Source: an uncultured Clostridia bacterium | Lineage (GTDB): Bacteria > Bacillota > Clostridia > Christensenellales > UBA1242 | Direction of reading: 5' to 3' | Assembly: GCA_944376785.1 (NCBI GenBank) | Contig: CALWDV010000003.1 | Span: 1 to 29,462 of the forward strand | Length of the DNA stretch: 29,462 bases | Shown: one piece after another, positions 28,798 through 29,462 of the stretch | Layout of the letters: each line of letters opens with the position of its first letter | How positions within the stretch are numbered: the first letter of the stretch is position 1 | Notes under the pieces: model-generated | What the model saw: the letters and a program-made list of their open reading frames with translations, nothing else | What the model was told of the DNA's origin: nothing | Database searches by the model: none | Translations under genes and position numbers: made by a program

Positions 28798-29462
28798 TTA
28801 AATTGCATCAACTAAAACACTTTCGCCACTAATTGCATCTTGGTACATAACCCAATAGCCATTTTCGGTGGGACTATCTAAATTTGTTGGCAACCATTGG
28901 CTGTAACTATCTAGCCCATTTGGAGCAACTTCACTGTATGTTCCGGGAACACCATAACAAATATATTTTAAAGTTATGTCTTCATAAATTAATCCTAAAA
29001 CATAAAAATTGCCATCATTTTCGTAATCTATTTTAACCCATTTGCTGTTAGGAATTAATTGTTCTAAGTTGTTTTCTGCTGGATATTTGTTAAACAAATC
29101 TTCAATTTGATTTGAAATTGCTTCATAGAAGGTTTCATTATCTTTTAAATTAATATTTTCCATTTCTTCTTCAATAATGCTTTTGTTGGTTAAAACCTGA
29201 GAAATGCTATCATTTTTTTGTTTTAATAAAACATTTTCGTTAACATCTTTTTTTGCAATTTCATTAAAATCAACATCTTCACTAAACGAGTTGGGTGAAA
29301 GTTCTTGGTTTATTAACTCTTCAATTTCTTCATTTGAAACATCAAACATTTCGTCTAAATCAATATCTTTTTTTGTGTTTACAATGTTTTCTTTTTTAAC
29401 TTCTTGTTTTAAAAGTTGCAAGTTTTCAATAATTTCTTCTTTTAATTCATTTTTGCAGTCAC
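28798..29462 (-). CDS. Conserved-looking protein of unknown function, 5' end outside window
   Basis: About 220 residues visible; the frame is open to the right edge (the TTG at 29421 is internal), so the start is beyond the window. The N-terminal part visible is highly charged and Glu/Lys/Asn-rich, probably coiled or disordered (about 110 residues). The last about 90 residues form a compact domain: SKWVKIDYEND, FYVLGLIYEDITLKYICYGVPGTY (core KYICYGVPGTY), SQWLPTNL, GYWVMYQDAISGESV. The YICYGVPG...QWLPT...GYWVMYQDA pattern looks like a recurring clostridial C-terminal domain, but I cannot name it. No signal, membrane or catalytic motif is evident. Ends at a minus-strand terminator. Confidence 0.75.
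   Translation of the reverse strand, partial: DCKNELKEEIIENLQLLKQEVKKENIVNTKKDIDLDEMFDVSNEEIEELINQELSPNSFSEDVDFNEIAKKDVNENVLLKQKNDSISQVLTNKSIIEEEMENINLKDNETFYEAISNQIEDLFNKYPAENNLEQLIPNSKWVKIDYENDGNFYVLGLIYEDITLKYICYGVPGTYSEVAPNGLDSYSQWLPTNLDSPTENGYWVMYQDAISGESVLVDAI

Noticed and set aside
1..29462. Mobile elements, prophage, CRISPR, tRNA or rRNA genes
   Set aside because: No transposase, integrase or long terminal inverted repeats, no spaced direct repeats and no cloverleaf or rRNA segments were recognised on either strand.

Overview
The window is a strongly A+T-rich chromosomal segment from a low-GC Bacillota, most likely an uncultured clostridial lineage. This rests on gene content and order: rpmE-prmC-prfA, murB-PHP-whiA-dnaE-pfkA, holB-ricT-trmN6-rsmI and metG-tatD-rsmA are all Bacillota neighbourhoods, and the spore genes spmA/spmB are present. 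The genetic code is standard: TAA, TAG and TGA all end genes, and TGG encodes Trp. I see no tRNA, rRNA, CRISPR array, insertion sequence or prophage.

Layout. 1-4735 (+): the 3' end of murC; rpmE with its own consensus promoter and terminator; prmC-prfA; a SpoU-type RNA methyltransferase coupled to trpS. 4778-5465: a small Cys-rich peptide (-) divergent from an ArsR-family regulator (+). 5505-8271 (+): uvrC and murB. 8420-14746 (+): a PHP phosphoesterase, whiA, dnaE and pfkA. 14797-15572 (-): a DUF378 membrane protein and a small unknown protein. 15573-15893: the only gene-free stretch over 300 bases. It holds back-to-back promoters, a candidate ~40-nt RNA ending in a hairpin, a 12-bp palindrome and the greA promoter. 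15894-17720: greA (+) converging on an MFS transporter (-). 17898-21300 (+): the overlapping operon holB-ricT-trmN6-rsmI. 21326-23335 (-): a HAD phosphatase and spmA-spmB. 23489-27061 (+): metG-tatD-rsmA. 27130-29462 (-): a DUF5050-like lipoprotein and the 3' part of an unknown protein that runs off the window.

Most genes are housekeeping: translation and release (rpmE, prmC, prfA, trpS, metG, rsmA, rsmI, trmN6), replication and repair (dnaE, holB, uvrC), cell wall (murC, murB), division or sporulation control (whiA, ricT, spmAB) and glycolysis (pfkA). PrmC modifies the GGQ of the adjacent PrfA. HolB and DnaE belong to the same replicase.

The most unusual signals are regulatory. A perfect promoter followed within about 7 nt by a terminator-like hairpin lies upstream of greA and resembles the GraL leader RNAs of E. 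coli. uvrC, holB and the HAD gene have an extended -10 ending 6-7 nt before ATG and no Shine-Dalgarno, which predicts leaderless mRNAs. The Cys-rich peptide/ArsR pair, an ATP-PFK with altered effector residues, and two proteins of unknown function are the other leads. All positions and pairings were read by eye; family names come from motif recognition, without database searches.
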